From NCBI RefSeq assembly GCF_963259705.1, contig NC_081842.1, positions 178,811,849 through 178,875,848 of the forward strand: 64,000 bases of DNA. Reading direction: 5' to 3'. The position numbers were made by a program, and so were the translations under genes. Each line of letters begins with the position of its first letter. The first letter of the stretch is position 1. Positions 1 to 11,339 of the stretch are shown here, in pieces. Origin of the DNA: Myotis daubentonii. Its lineage: Eukaryota > Chordata > Mammalia > Chiroptera > Vespertilionidae. Below the pieces are notes generated by a model. That model saw nothing but the letters and a program-made list of their open reading frames with translations, had not been told where the DNA came from and did no database searches.

Positions 1-122
1 TATTTGTAACAAACAGGGCGGCTGACTTGGTCAGCCAGCACCTTGTTTCCTGTTGATGTTTTGCTAGATGGAGGTGTTCCTGGCAGTTGAAGGAACCCTG
101 GTCTGGCTAGCAGAAGATAACA

Positions 123-540
123 TTTACTGAGTGCCTACTGATTACCAGGTACCACTCTCAGCTAAGGGTTGGCACACTACAAACCTGTGAGCCAAACCCT
201 GTGTTTGAGCTAAGAATTTTTTTTACATTTTACAATAATTCTATAAGTACCTCTATAATAGCCTTGAAGTTTGCTCCTTAACCCACAAGGCCTAAAATAT
301 TTGCTATTTAGCCTTTTACAAAAATAGTTTGCTAACCCCCTGTGCAAAGATTTTAACATGGATGAACACTCCAGTCTCACAACAAACTTATGAAGTAGCT
401 ACTATTATCCCCATTTTACAGATGAGAAAACGGAGGCATGGAGAAGTTAAATGATTTATTAAAGGTCACGTAGCTGGTGAACGGTGAAGTCAGGATTTGA
501 ACCCAGGCAGGTGGCTTCTGAGCTCCTTCTGAAAACCAAA
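123..540 (-). repeat. MIR SINE, split by an older hAT-like insert
   Basis: Reverse-oriented MIR: the end (tttactgagtgcctactg) at 129-146 and the core (ccccattttacagatgag, then gatttgaacccaggc) at 410-510. The middle (about 165-345) reads ttggcacactacaaacctgtgagccaaa, resembling an old hAT/Charlie-type element, with an A/T-rich tail. Confidence 0.6.
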
Positions 541-913
541 CTGCCTGATGTCTTCACTAACTGGCTGTGTGACCTTGAAGTCATTTACTGTCTCTGAACT
601 CTGTCAGATATTCTGAATTGAGGGTGAGAGTGTCCTGGAAAAAATACGCTTCAGGGAATCTGCGATGTCTCCACAGGAAACCGTACAGTTAGTGTTTGTG
701 CATAGTAGCATTTATTTGCGGAGAGAATCTATCACTTTCCTCAGAAACGGACTCCATGACTCAAAGCATTAAAACTACTGGCATCATTTTCTTAGAAAGT
801 CATCATCTCCAGCTTTAACATTCTTTGATGTTATTGATTTCAGTTATTTTGTCCCTCAAATGTTCTCTGTTAGGTGGTCTTTTCTGCCCAAATGCTACTT
901 CAGTTGTCTTTTT

Positions 914-1125
914 AAAAATATATATATTTTATTGATTTTTTTTACAGAGAGGATTGGAGAGGGATAGAGAGTTAGAAACATTGATGAGAGCGATCAGCTG
1001 CCTCCTATACACCCCCTACTGAGGATGTGCCCACAACCATGGTACATGCCCTTGAATGGAATCGAACCTGGGACCCTTTAGTCCACAGGCCGACGCTCTA
1101 TCCACTGAGCCAAACCAGTCAGGGC
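914..1125 (-). repeat. Ves SINE with target duplication
   Basis: tRNA-derived SINE in reverse: T-rich tail (tattttattgatttt), then the promoter head ending ctgagccaaaccagtcagggc. The target duplication tcagttgtctttt is at 900-912 and 1126-1138. A short open frame inside it is repeat sequence, not a gene. Confidence 0.9.
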
Positions 1126-2380
1126 TCAGTTGTCTTTTTTATGCAACTGTTATCCATTGGGTTGGATTGTTCACCCCCACTCTGGGCGACCCCCTCCCCA
1201 AGTTTTACAGACTCATCATTGAGAAAAAAAGAGCCAATATTAAGAGCAAGTTAGGTTTTTCTACTGATGCATTCTGGAACTCCAGGTGAATAATCCAGGC
1301 TAGTGGAAAGAACAGGAACTCTTTACTGTAATTATTTACATTTTCTATGTTATTTATTCAACAAATATGTAGAGCCCCCAGTAGGTGGTCATTGCTACGT
1401 GGACGGTGAGGGGTTAGGTGCTATTAGCATCCCATGCCCTCACCTCATCTAGGGCTGGCATGTGGCCAGCACTTAGAAAGGGTTTGAAATGAACTAGTGA
1501 TGCCTGGCTGGCTGAATAGATGTAAATGGATGCACGAGAAGTCAGTAGTGTGGGTGGGGAAAGGGGGTGCAAGGTGCTGAGCAGGTTCCTTCTGTGGGTC
1601 CTTAGTGGCCATCTGCTTGATTGGGCCCCATGGTCTTGGAGAAGCTTCGAGGGTAGTCCTGACTGGCCCATCAGTCATGGTTTGAGAGGTCATAGCTGAG
1701 CTTCAGCTGACAGAGCCAGGACTTCCCACATGAATCCAAAGAAATGAATCCAATTTCTAGCATCCCACTTAGGCCAGAGGAACAATGGGGGCTTTCCGGC
1801 CCTTTGTCTTGGACCCCAGATCCCAGAATTAGACAACAATGAAGTCTCTTCTATGGAGCCTGCACACTCTCCCTAGACTCCTGAACTCCTCTCGCCCAGT
1901 TCTCCTCGCCTCCACTTCCGTCCCCAGAGTCCAGTGACTCACAGCTGCCGAGAGGAGGAGTGGCAGCCAAGCCCCACAGCACATGGATGGGACATCTCAA
2001 GATGCACAGCTACAGGGGCGGGAAGGGCAGAAAGGCCAACCATGGCAGGGCAGCACCAGAGCTAGGGAAGCAGCTGCCCCAGGGAAGACTGGAAGTTTCT
2101 GTCCTGCTCTCCAGCCTTCGCCAGCCACGAACCTGCACTCGGTGGACTTGCTTCGTCTGCAGCATTGGTCATACCTCGTCTGCCTCCCTAAGAGGTGACT
2201 TCAACCCAGGCGTCCCAGAGCAACACTGAAAGCTGTTGGATAAGGCTGAAGCCCTGTGGTTACCTGGACTCAATGGAGAGACCGTTTTGATGCTCTGACT
2301 CAGCAGATGAGGAAGAAAAAGAAACGGGAAGTAGTTTGAACTTGGACACTAGTGACCTTGTACAAAGTGTGGTAGGTTAC
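1126..2380. other. Non-coding, nothing recognised
   Basis: Short open frames only; no repeat, exon or RNA gene that I can identify. Confidence 0.5.
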
Positions 2381-2399
2381 AACGTTTGGGTTCAGGACA

Positions 2400-2575
2400 T
2401 TCCTATGATCTGTGGCAGCGTGGCCAGAACCAGCCCAAAGGAATGTGAATCCTAGCTCTTCCATGTGTCTTGGGCAAGTGCCCTTTGGCCTGAGTTTCCT
2501 TATTTATAAAGTGAGAATAACAGAACCAATGTCACTTAGCTGCTGAAAGAATAAAGATAACACATGCTGAGCAGC
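2400..2575 (+). repeat. MIR SINE
   Basis: MIR core pattern: cttgggcaagtgccctttgg, then gagtttccttatttataaa and gtgagaataa. Diverged. Confidence 0.6.
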
Positions 2576-2579
2576 TGGA

Positions 2580-4000
2580 GGGGCTCGCCATAAGTTTTGG
2601 ATATTATAAATATTACCCAGAAACCATCTGTTCCTAGAAACAGATGGTGGTGGCAGGTAAGGGACAGTTTGGGTTACACCTACCTTCTGGGCAAAGAAGC
2701 AGAGAGGTGAGGGAGCAAGAACAAACTCTCCTTTCACAACTTCCGGGGGATCCTCTGTGGGCATCTCCCGGGATTGCCCAGTTACATAACATCATTTGTT
2801 GAACTGGTCCACTGGTGGGAGCAACGCCACCACCAAGGAGGTGAGCTTGGCACGGGAGGGAGGATGGGGGAACCGGGATGCTTCACTTTGAGAAAGGCAA
2901 GGGAAAGAGGCAGGAAGGAGAGAGGAGCAGAAATGCCGGACAAGAGTTGGTTTCAAATAAATGCTGAAGAATCACTGAGTGGAAGGGGAGATCACTTACC
3001 CTATATCACCCCAAGAATGGACATTTGGACCAGTGTGTGAAAATCACAGAGGCACAGATATTTCCTAAATATTATGATGAACTTTCTCATAAAGCTGCCT
3101 GGGAACAGTTGTCATGGGAAGGGCGGATGTTTCATCATTCCTGGGAATGCATAAGCACCTATTCCGGACTGAAGCAGGGATTCCTCTCTCCAGGTGGGAG
3201 GCTGGAATAAATGACCTCTAAGATCCTTTCCCATAATTCTAAGGAGCAGCACTTGGGCCAGGATTGCCCAGAAAGGCAGGCCGGTTTGCAGGGGCAGCAG
3301 CACATTAGAGACCTCTTACCACCAGCCTCACTCCAGAACAGCTGAAGGGCTTCAAACAGCAAACACCTCCACACCCTTCTGAGGGGCGTCACACATTACC
3401 TGGCCAGCCTTGGGAAAGGAAGCTCCATGACTCACAGACGTGGGGTGCGAGAACCATGGCTGCCTCCTGGATGTTGTGACAAGATTTCCCAGTCTCTCCT
3501 ACGTTGCCAAATCTCTCTGGGGAACTGATGGGCCCAGGAGCCAGTGAGATTAACTACAAATTAACTACAAAGTTACTGGGTGTTTTATTGGCCCTTGGGA
3601 AAGAGGCCACCTACTCCTCCAGGAAGAGACCAGAGTGAGAGGGAGGCCATGTATGTGTGCACTTCCCGACAAGGAAACCACCACAAGAAGGCTGTGAACG
3701 GGAGATTTTGAAATAAAACCATGACACACACTTATCGGGGGGCATTGCTGTCACTTTTCAAATCTTGAGGAACTACCAAAACCAAGCAGGGCCATAGTCA
3801 CGGCCAACCTCTGCTGAAAAGCTGAGTTGGGCCCCACCCCAATGAGCAAGCACAGAGAAACTATTGTCTTTCCAGAGAAGTGAAAAGATCAGAGGTTCCA
3901 TTCCTGAGGCAGTCCGGACTCCAGCCACATCCAGTTTACCACTCCAACGTCTTCAACCTACTCTGGCTTACTCAAGACTCTTAAGCAACAGGCTGCTAAC
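2580..4000. other. Non-coding, nothing recognised
   Basis: Unique-looking sequence with short open frames only. No feature supported. Confidence 0.45.
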
Positions 4001-4009
4001 CTGTCAAAG

Positions 4010-4200
4010 AACTGTAAATGTTTGTCATCAGACCTGGGTTCTAATCCCCCCTCTACTGATCCCCAGCTGTGTGACCTAAGACTCAGCTGCCTCATGGGTG
4101 AAGTAGGATTATTCTGCAGGGCTGCTGGGAGGATTATACAGAATTTACTTATTAAGTGCCTGGCACAATGTTGGCGATCAACAAATGGCAGTTAGTATTA
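4010..4200 (+). repeat. MIR SINE
   Basis: Reads ctgtgtgacctaagactcag, tgcctcatgggtgaagtagg and ttaagtgcctggcacaatg in MIR order. Confidence 0.65.
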
Positions 4201-4329
4201 ATAACAGAAATGATGGCAAAGGAAAAAAGACAAATAGAAGCAAAAACAGAAACTTTACCCCAAATACTTCCTCCAAAACTTAATTGGAAAGATTGATTTG
4301 ATTTAAAATTTGTTATCATATGGATCTGA

Positions 4330-4543
4330 CTTCTCTCTCTCTCTCTCGTTGATTTCAGAGAGGAAGGGAGAAGGAGAGAAAGATAGAAACATTAATGATG
4401 AGAGACAATCATCATGTTGCCTCCTACACTCCCCCAACTGGGGATCAAGCCTGCAACCCGGGCCTGTGCCCTTGACTGGAATAGAACCCAGGACCCTTCA
4501 GTCTGCAGGCCAACGGTCCATCCACTGAACTAAACTGGCCACA
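4330..4543 (-). repeat. Ves-type SINE (older copy)
   Basis: Reverse SINE with CT-rich tail, ttgatttcagagaggaaggg and the head ccatccactgaactaaactgg. More diverged than the copies with a TATATTTTATTG tail. A frame through it has only repeat content. Confidence 0.85.
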
Positions 4544-5394
4544 GCTATCATACATATTTTAATAATGTCAAATAAGAAAATATAGAGAGTGTACCCAATC
4601 CCTGGCTCTTTTGAATTCTAATAATACTTGAGTCATTTTTTTAAAGAAATAAAACATAGAGTTGTGTACCCCTTATCTATTTCATTCTCTGCACCCCCCA
4701 CCCCCACCCCCAGTCTCCAGCCCTGGGCTGACTTCCCATGGTCCATTTCTTGGCACCTCCTTCCCCCATCTTGAGCTCACAAGCACCACAGCCCACTTCT
4801 CTGCATTTCCTGCATTCTGGCTGCGGGCCACCTGCTTGCTCCCACCTCTCTGTGAGGAGGGGGGAAACCCTGACTGCCCACTATCTCAATGGCACTGCCC
4901 ACTGTCTCAGCTGCTGCTCCAAACAGACACTGAAGCTGACCACGATCAGGCCAGACAAGAGAGTGATGGCTCTTCGTACAAGGTCCAGGCAGCTTCCCAC
5001 CCCTTCCCTCGCTGACTCGCCCCACAATGTCTCAGACGTAACCATTGTCCCTGCCCTTCAAGGAAGGAAACCAAGCAGAGGACGTGCCCATGGCCTGGCA
5101 GCACAGACTGCAGCCCGTTTCCTCGTTGTAGGAAAGCAGACAGTGGGATGCACTTCCACCCTAGTGCTGGGGGGAACTGGTGGCTAATAGCATAGATCCT
5201 ACAGTTTTCAGGAGTGGCCTCACTCTTGTGCCCTACATGGTTAGCTATTGTTTGCTCTTCATGAAGCCAAAACTTTCCAAAATGATTTGTGCAATGAAGG
5301 GAAAGAAAGAAAAATAAAGAAAACCTGAGGGACATGAGATGAGGCTCTAACCTCTTCACCCCTTCAATCTTCTTCCACTTTTGTTCATTGAGAT

Positions 5395-5600
5395 GCCCAT
5401 CTGTAGTCAGGAGACCTAGATTCTAGGCCTGGCCTCACCACTTATGAGCATGTGACCATGAGCATGCCCTTCCCTTCTCCTCCCAAGGCCTCTGTCTCCA
5501 CATCTGTAAAATAGAAATAATAATATCTTCCCTACCTACTCCTCGGGGGTGTCACAGGGATTTTAGCAGAGAATGGGAGTAGATATGTGAAGGCACTTTC
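5395..5600 (+). repeat. MIR SINE
   Basis: Contains gcctctgtctccacatctgt and aaaatagaaataataatatc in MIR order. Confidence 0.6.
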
Positions 5601-6135
5601 TGCATGTAGATAGTCTCCATATTCCTGCATCTTGGGGGCCGGGATGATGAAGACTCGCAGGCAGCTCCCCTCTCTAATGCCCAGATCCTTGGACCTGACC
5701 TTCAGCAATCCCCACAGTCACCTGCTTTGTGCAGAAGCCCTTAATGATCTCAAAGTCTCCTCATATTCCTGAGATGGCTGATAATAATCGCTCAAATTAA
5801 TTCTACTTAGTATTTGCCAAACACCGTGTCAAGTATTTTCTATTCTCTATCTTGAATCATTAAAGTAATTATAGATGGTTAAGTATTATTTTTTTACTAA
5901 TCGAACACAGTTTTATTTTTGTTTTTGTAAATCACACCCTTAAGTATAAAACTGATGTGTTGATATTGGTCTTATACCAAAGGAAGTCAGATCATCAACA
6001 CCAGTTCAGAAAGCAGAGCACAAGAGTAGATGAAGTATGAAGTTCATGTGGGGACAGCATGCTCTTAAAAACAAGATGGGAAGTCATCCTTTTACAGATG
6101 TTAGGGCAATGTAGGCATTATTGCCCCCATTTTAT

Positions 6136-6365
6136 TTTATTTTATTATTTTTAACACATTTTTTATTGATTTCAGAGAGGAAGGGAGAGGGAGAGAGATA
6201 GAAACATCAATGATGAGAGAAAATCATCGATCGGTTGCCTCCTGCATGCCCCTCCACTGAGGATTGAGCCCACAACCCAGGCATGTGCCCTTGACTGGAA
6301 TTGAAACCAGGACCCTTCAGTCCGCAGGCTGATGCTCCATTCACTGAGCCAAACAGGCTAGGGCG
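6136..6365 (-). repeat. Ves-type SINE with 15-bp target duplication
   Basis: Reverse SINE of the ttgatttcagagagg type, head ending gagccaaacaggctagggc. The duplication ttgcccccattttat is at 6121-6135 and 6366-6380. It inserted into an older MIR-like sequence. Confidence 0.92.
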
Positions 6366-7453
6366 TTGCCCCCATTTTATAATCCAGCAAACTGAGGCTC
6401 AGAAAGCGCAAACTCACACAGTCAATGAATGAATGATGTAAAACCAGAACTCGAGGCAAAAATCTCATTAGATCCAAAGTCCATTTTTCCACCACATGAT
6501 ACTGCTCGATCCAGAATCCCTGTCTGCTCTTAGCCTCCTCAAACCACACCCTTCCTCCCTACAGCCACAAGGCTGATAAACGTGTGGGTCATGCATAAAA
6601 GCAAAAATAACACTCGGGTATTATTACCCAGTCTCCCTTGCAATGAGGTGTTTGGAGGGGAGGTTAGAGTGGGGATAGAGGTTTGTGGGTGGGATAAGAG
6701 ATGAGAATCGGACAAGGAGAGAATTATTGAACAGGTCAACGAGAACACTCCTAGGAAAAGTATATTAATACTGTAACATTCTGGGCACAACTCCCTGTTA
6801 ATTAACCCAATAACATTACCAAGTGCCTAATATATGCTGGTGCTGGGGCTACCATGCCCAGATGTGGTTATTACCCTTGATAGACCCCTGACAAGTCCAA
6901 GTTTTATGGAATGCTTTCATCAAGTATTTAAAAAATGAAATAATAAAAATAAAGCTAACAGGGATATTTTGCATACCTAGACAGGACCCAGATGAAGGGA
7001 GAGGGAGAATCCGAGCTGGGGCTGTGCATACTTAATAAACTCATCCCGATGTTTGTGTGCCTGTTGGGGAAAACCTGGCAGAACCACAGAATTTAAGAAA
7101 GTGGTGGAGTAGGGTAGTCACCTTTGGTTCACTCCATCTTCCATAGAGGATATTGAGGACGGGATCCTTTATCTGCTTCTCCCAACCCTGAACATGAATG
7201 GAAAAAGGCAGAGGTCTGGAGGACTCAGAGGACTAGCTCAAGTAAGGCCCAGCCATTTGGGGCTGTCCTCACTAAGGAGTCAGAGACAACATTGTGTATG
7301 GTTCTATAGTCCTCAGTCCTGAGAACCCTTCCCATCAGCTTTCCTCTTGTGAGCCTGGGACCCAGTGGAATATCAAGCAGGTAGCTTGACCAGTTATAGT
7401 GGATTGTGGCTATCTAGTCAGTAGCTGCAAAAGTGAGAAAATAACATAGATTT

Positions 7454-8028
7454 TTTAAAAAACGTTTTTACTGATTTCAGAGAGAAAGGGAGAGAGTTAT
7501 AGAAATACCAGAGGCCCAGTGCATGAAATTCATGCACTCGGGTGTGTGTGTGTGGGGGGGGGGGTCCCCTCAACCCAGCCTGCGCCCTCTCACAGTCCAG
7601 AAGCCCTCAGGAGGCAGAAGAGGCTCCCACCACCACCACCACTACGCTCACCAGCCGTGAGCCAGCTTCTGGCTGAGCACCGCTCCCCCTGTGGGAGAAC
7701 ACTGACCACCAGGGGGCAGCTCCTGCACTGAGTATCTGCCCCCTGGTGGTCAGTACATGTCATAGGGAGCGGTTGAGCGGCCTTAGCATATCATTAGCAT
7801 ATTATGCTTTGATTGGTTGAACGGACAACCAGACAACCGGACACTTAGCATATTAGGCTTTTATTATATAGGATTAGTGATGAGAGAGAATCATTGATTG
7901 CCTGCCTCCTACATGCCCCTCACTGGGGATGGAGCCCACAACCCAGGCACATGCCCTGGCTGGAATCAAACTGTGATCTCCTGGTTCCTGGGTCAAGGAT
8001 CAAACACTGAGGCACACCAGTGAGGCAG
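7454..8028 (-). repeat. Ves-type SINE split by a Helitron
   Basis: The tail half (tttttactgatttcagagag) lies before 7507 and the head half (gatgagagagaatcattgat onward) after 7874. Removing 7508-7873 restores a continuous SINE (agaaata + ttagtgatgag). Confidence 0.85.
7508..7873 (-). mobile_element. Helibat-type Helitron, 366 bp, inside a SINE
   Basis: Reverse orientation. The 3' end at left has CTAG mutated to ccag and the palindrome tgcatgaaattcatgca just inside. The 5' end at right is ttttattatatagga (reverse of TCCTATATAATAAAA). It lies between host A (7507) and T (7874), the A|T site Helitrons use. No coding capacity. It carries an 18-bp inverted repeat with CTCF-like cores at 7702-7753. 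Confidence 0.9.
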
Positions 8029-8454
8029 CACAGATGTTTTAAAAAATAAAAATGAAATCTAACGTTTTTACAGTTTATCAACCTTTGGTATTTACTATCT
8101 CATGTATTCAGATTTGATTCTCAGAATGACCTATGACATAGACACATGCTATTATTTCAATTTTAGATGGGAAGACAGACGTGCAGATAAGTTAGTGTTG
8201 CCATTCCGGTAACATGGCAGGAATTAGGAAAGCACAGAAGAAGGGGCACTTCCCTGACTGCAATAGCGAGGACATACCAGGGCAGGCTTTCTGGAGGTGA
8301 CCCAAGGGCTGAACAGAATAACACATTTATGTACTAAATAGATAGTGAAGGGAAGACTCAGGTAGGTGACTCTCCAAAGGCTCGAAAACATGAGGAAGAC
8401 TGGAGAGACTGGCAGGAGAAAGATGAAGATGGTGATGATGGTGATGGTGGTGCC

Positions 8455-8650
8455 CATGACGGCAGCTAACTCTTATCTATGCTTACTAACAGCAGAAACT
8501 GCTAGAACAGATACTGTTCTAAGCGGGCACCTACGTTAATCTTCACACCTCCCTTGTCAGGTAGATACCTTTGTTATCCCCATTTAAAAGATGAGGCAAC
8601 TAAGGCACAGAGAAGCTAAGTAGCTTGGCCAAGGTCGTATATGATTTTGT
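8455..8650 (-). repeat. MIR SINE
   Basis: Reverse MIR: ttgttatccccatttaaaag, atgaggcaactaaggcacag and agaagctaagtagcttggcc. A second MIR-like piece (8080-8180) lies just before. Confidence 0.65.
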
Positions 8651-9150
8651 GTGCTAACTCCAGCAGTATGAAGTTTAGGTGCTGAGAGCGCCTTCCACTC
8701 TGTGCCTGCAGGGTTCTCCGCAGGGGTGACGGGGACAGATTTGAGATTTAGAAAGCTTTCTCGGGGGAAGGAAAGGGGAAAAGGAACTGGAACACATGAT
8801 CAGGCTAAGAACCTGAATAGAGACAGTGGACACAGAGCGCAGAGAAGTATTCCCACAGCACCTGTTACTTGTTGGTAAGAAATTGCCCCCCTTCACCACA
8901 TCCCTGTTTTCTCTACTGGCAAAGGGAGAATACTTCTGCCTACCCCTCAGGAATTGCTTGAAAATTAATGGGGCAGAGGCCTGGGTGGCTTTCCTGTGTT
9001 AAACAACACCCTGTGCTACTGCCGGTGTTCTTTAAATTCTAAGCATATAAACAAACTGGCTGCGACAGAGGAGCTGGAAATAATTATAACCTGTTAATTA
9101 TTGTTAATCATACCAAAGCTTTGCAACCCTGAACTTTCCCAATGATTCAA

Positions 9151-9162
9151 GAGAGAGAGAGA

Positions 9163-9228
<66 letters not shown>
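9151..9228. repeat. (GA)n microsatellite
   Basis: About 78 bp of nearly pure GA, 1.1 kb upstream of the TACSTD2 promoter. Confidence 0.95.
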
Positions 9229-9232
<4 letters not shown>

Positions 9233-10239
9233 AACGCCTCCATCCCATTAAAGGAGTCACACAGTGGCAGACAAGCCATTTCCCACAGGCCCCATTCTTT
9301 CATTATGTGCAGCGGTTCAGCTGCTTACATGGGACACAGAAAGAGAAAAGCCATGATTTGCTCTTTTAGAATCAAATTGTACAAAGAACTCCTTGTGGTC
9401 TTGCTGGTTCTTTTAAAGAATTTGTTCCTTTTTGTCTCCCTATACTGAGTACATGCATAAATATTGTGTTAGTGTGTGGGGAGGGGAAAACAGAACTTCT
9501 TATACATTGGACATCAGGACACCTGGGTTTTTTCCAGGATCCAGTAACAGAACTGCTCTTTAAAACCTTTCTTCAGATCAGCTCCATTCGGTTTCCATAA
9601 ACATCTAAGGTCTCACCTAACACCAGGCAGAGAAACAAGGACCCCTCCCAGGAATCTGAGGAAATTGATGGCTCCAAGCCTTAACTGCATCGCCTATAAA
9701 CTGGGTCTGACAGATGGTCCATACCTGTTGGGACTGAGGTGAGGATGAGATAATGTTTGGGAACTGTAAACTGTAAATGGCTGCTATTGTGAGGACTGGG
9801 GAATGAAGGGAGGTAGTGAAAAAACTTAAAGTAGGGATAGCATTTGAGAAAGGGAGAGAGAAAAGGTGGTGGTGGTGGAATGAAAGCGGGACAGCCCTGC
9901 TTTTCAATGAAATTCCTGAGAATGTCAGCGCCGGAGAGCGGCCTAGTCTCTCCGAGGTTCTGGGCTAGAAGCTGGCCCAGGGCGGGCCCCGCCCTAGGTG
10001 AGGCGGATCCGGTAGGAGGCGGGTCCAGGCAGCCCGCAGGTGAGTATCGGTTTTCCACTGTGGGGCTTTCGGTCCGGAGGAGGCGGGGGCAGCCTCCGCC
10101 CCCCCTGATCCTATCGCGGGCGGCCCTGGGCTGTAGCTTCTGTAGGACCCGGACGGGGAGAGGGGGAGGGGGTTAGAGATGTGTCACCCAAATACCAGAG
10201 GGTGAGCTGGCGGCGGAACCAGCCGGGCTGGTCCGGTGG

Positions 10240-10275
10240 AGTATAAGAGCGGGAGGGAGCGGCCCGGGCCAGACG
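10240..10275 (+). promoter_or_regulatory. TACSTD2: TACSTD2 core promoter, TATA-like box
   Basis: A TATAAG box at 10242-10247 sits about 130 bp before the start codon, placing the expected transcription start near 10270-10275. The position is inferred from the usual 25-30 bp spacing; no transcript data support it here. Confidence 0.6.
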
Positions 10276-10373
10276 CCTGGAGACGGTGGCAGACCTCGGA
10301 GCCGGAGTCCCGCACAGCCCCAGCGCCCGTCCATCCATCCGCCCGCGTCCCGTCCGCGCACCTCGGCGCCACC

Positions 10374-11339
10374 ATGACTCGGGGCCCAGGCCTCGCGCTG
10401 CCGCTGCCTCTGCTTCTGCTGCTGCTCCTGGCTGCGGCGACCGGCCGGGCTGCCGCCCAGGACAACTGTACGTGCCCCACCAATAAGATGACCACGTGCA
10501 GCCGGGATGGGCCCGGCGGCCGCTGCCAGTGCCGTGCGATCGGCTCCGGCTTCGAAGTGGACTGCTCCACGCTGACCTCCAAGTGCCTGCTGCTCAAGGC
10601 GCGCATGGGGGCCCACAAGAGCGGCCGCAAGCTGGTGCGCCCCAGCGAGCACGCGCTGGTGGACAACGACGGCCTGTACGACCCCGACTGCGACCACGAG
10701 GGCCGCTTCAAGGCCCGCCAGTGCAACCAGACGGCGGTGTGCTGGTGCGTGAACTCGGTGGGCGTGCGCCGCACCGACAAGGGCGACCTGAGCCTGCGCT
10801 GCGACGAGCTGGTGCGCACCCACCACATCCTCATCGACCTGCGCCACCGGCCGGCCGCCCGCGCCTTCAACCACTCGGACCTGGACGCCGAGCTGCGGCG
10901 GCTCTTCCGCGAGCGCTACCGGCTGCACCCCCGGTTCGTGGCGGCCGTGCACTACGAGCAGCCCACCATCCAGATCGAGCTGCGGCAGAACGCGTCGCAG
11001 AAGGGCCCCGGCGACGTGGACATCGCGGACGCCGCCTACTACTTCGAGAGGGACGTCAAGGGCGAGTCCCTGTTCACCGGGCGCAGCGGCCTGGACGTGA
11101 GCGTCCGCGGCGAGCCCCTGCTGGTGGAACGGACGCTCATCTACTACCTGGACGAGAAGCCGCCCCAGTTCTCCATGAAGCGCCTCACCGGCGGCCTCAT
11201 CGCCGTCATTGTGGTGGTCGTGCTGGCCCTGGTCGCCGGCGTGGCCGTCCTGGTCATCACCAACCGGCGGAGGTCCGGGAAGTACCGCAAGGTGGAGCTC
11301 AAGGAACTGGGGGAGTTGAGACAGGCACCCAGCTTGTAG
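10374..11339 (+). CDS. TACSTD2: TROP2, tumor-associated calcium signal transducer 2 (intronless)
   Basis: Single-exon reading frame of 321 codons (human TROP2 has 323). It encodes a type I epithelial surface glycoprotein related to EPCAM, which acts in cell adhesion and in signalling after intramembrane cleavage. Visible parts: Leu-rich signal peptide (about 1-26), Cys-rich N-terminal module (C32-C64), a thyroglobulin type-1 repeat (about 71-143) with QC at 116-117 and CWCV at 123-126, a membrane-proximal domain, a transmembrane helix (about 275-295) and a 26-residue basic tail ending ELGELRQAPSL. Four N-glycosylation sequons are at N31, N118, N166 and N206. S301 in the tail lies where the PKC-type serine is known in TROP2. 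The start was chosen because it sits in a strong Kozak context (gccaccATGa) directly before the signal peptide. The frame stays open upstream to a GTG at 10236, but that lies beside the TATA-like box. The absence of introns fits the known origin as a retrocopy of an EPCAM-like gene. Codon use is very GC-rich, as in other mammals. Confidence 0.97.
   Translation: MTRGPGLALPLPLLLLLLLAAATGRAAAQDNCTCPTNKMTTCSRDGPGGRCQCRAIGSGFEVDCSTLTSKCLLLKARMGAHKSGRKLVRPSEHALVDNDGLYDPDCDHEGRFKARQCNQTAVCWCVNSVGVRRTDKGDLSLRCDELVRTHHILIDLRHRPAARAFNHSDLDAELRRLFRERYRLHPRFVAAVHYEQPTIQIELRQNASQKGPGDVDIADAAYYFERDVKGESLFTGRSGLDVSVRGEPLLVERTLIYYLDEKPPQFSMKRLTGGLIAVIVVVVLALVAGVAVLVITNRRRSGKYRKVELKELGELRQAPSL

Noticed and set aside
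9142..9303. Arg-Glu or Ser-Leu repeat proteins
   Set aside because: Pure translation of the GA microsatellite.
10236..10373. In-frame N-terminal extension of TACSTD2 by 46 codons
   Set aside because: It would start at a GTG next to the TATA-like box, probably before the transcription start. The ATG at 10374 has a strong Kozak context and precedes the signal peptide.
10173..10952. 259-codon antisense open frame over TACSTD2
   Set aside because: A GC-rich shadow of the real gene; no family resemblance and no promoter.
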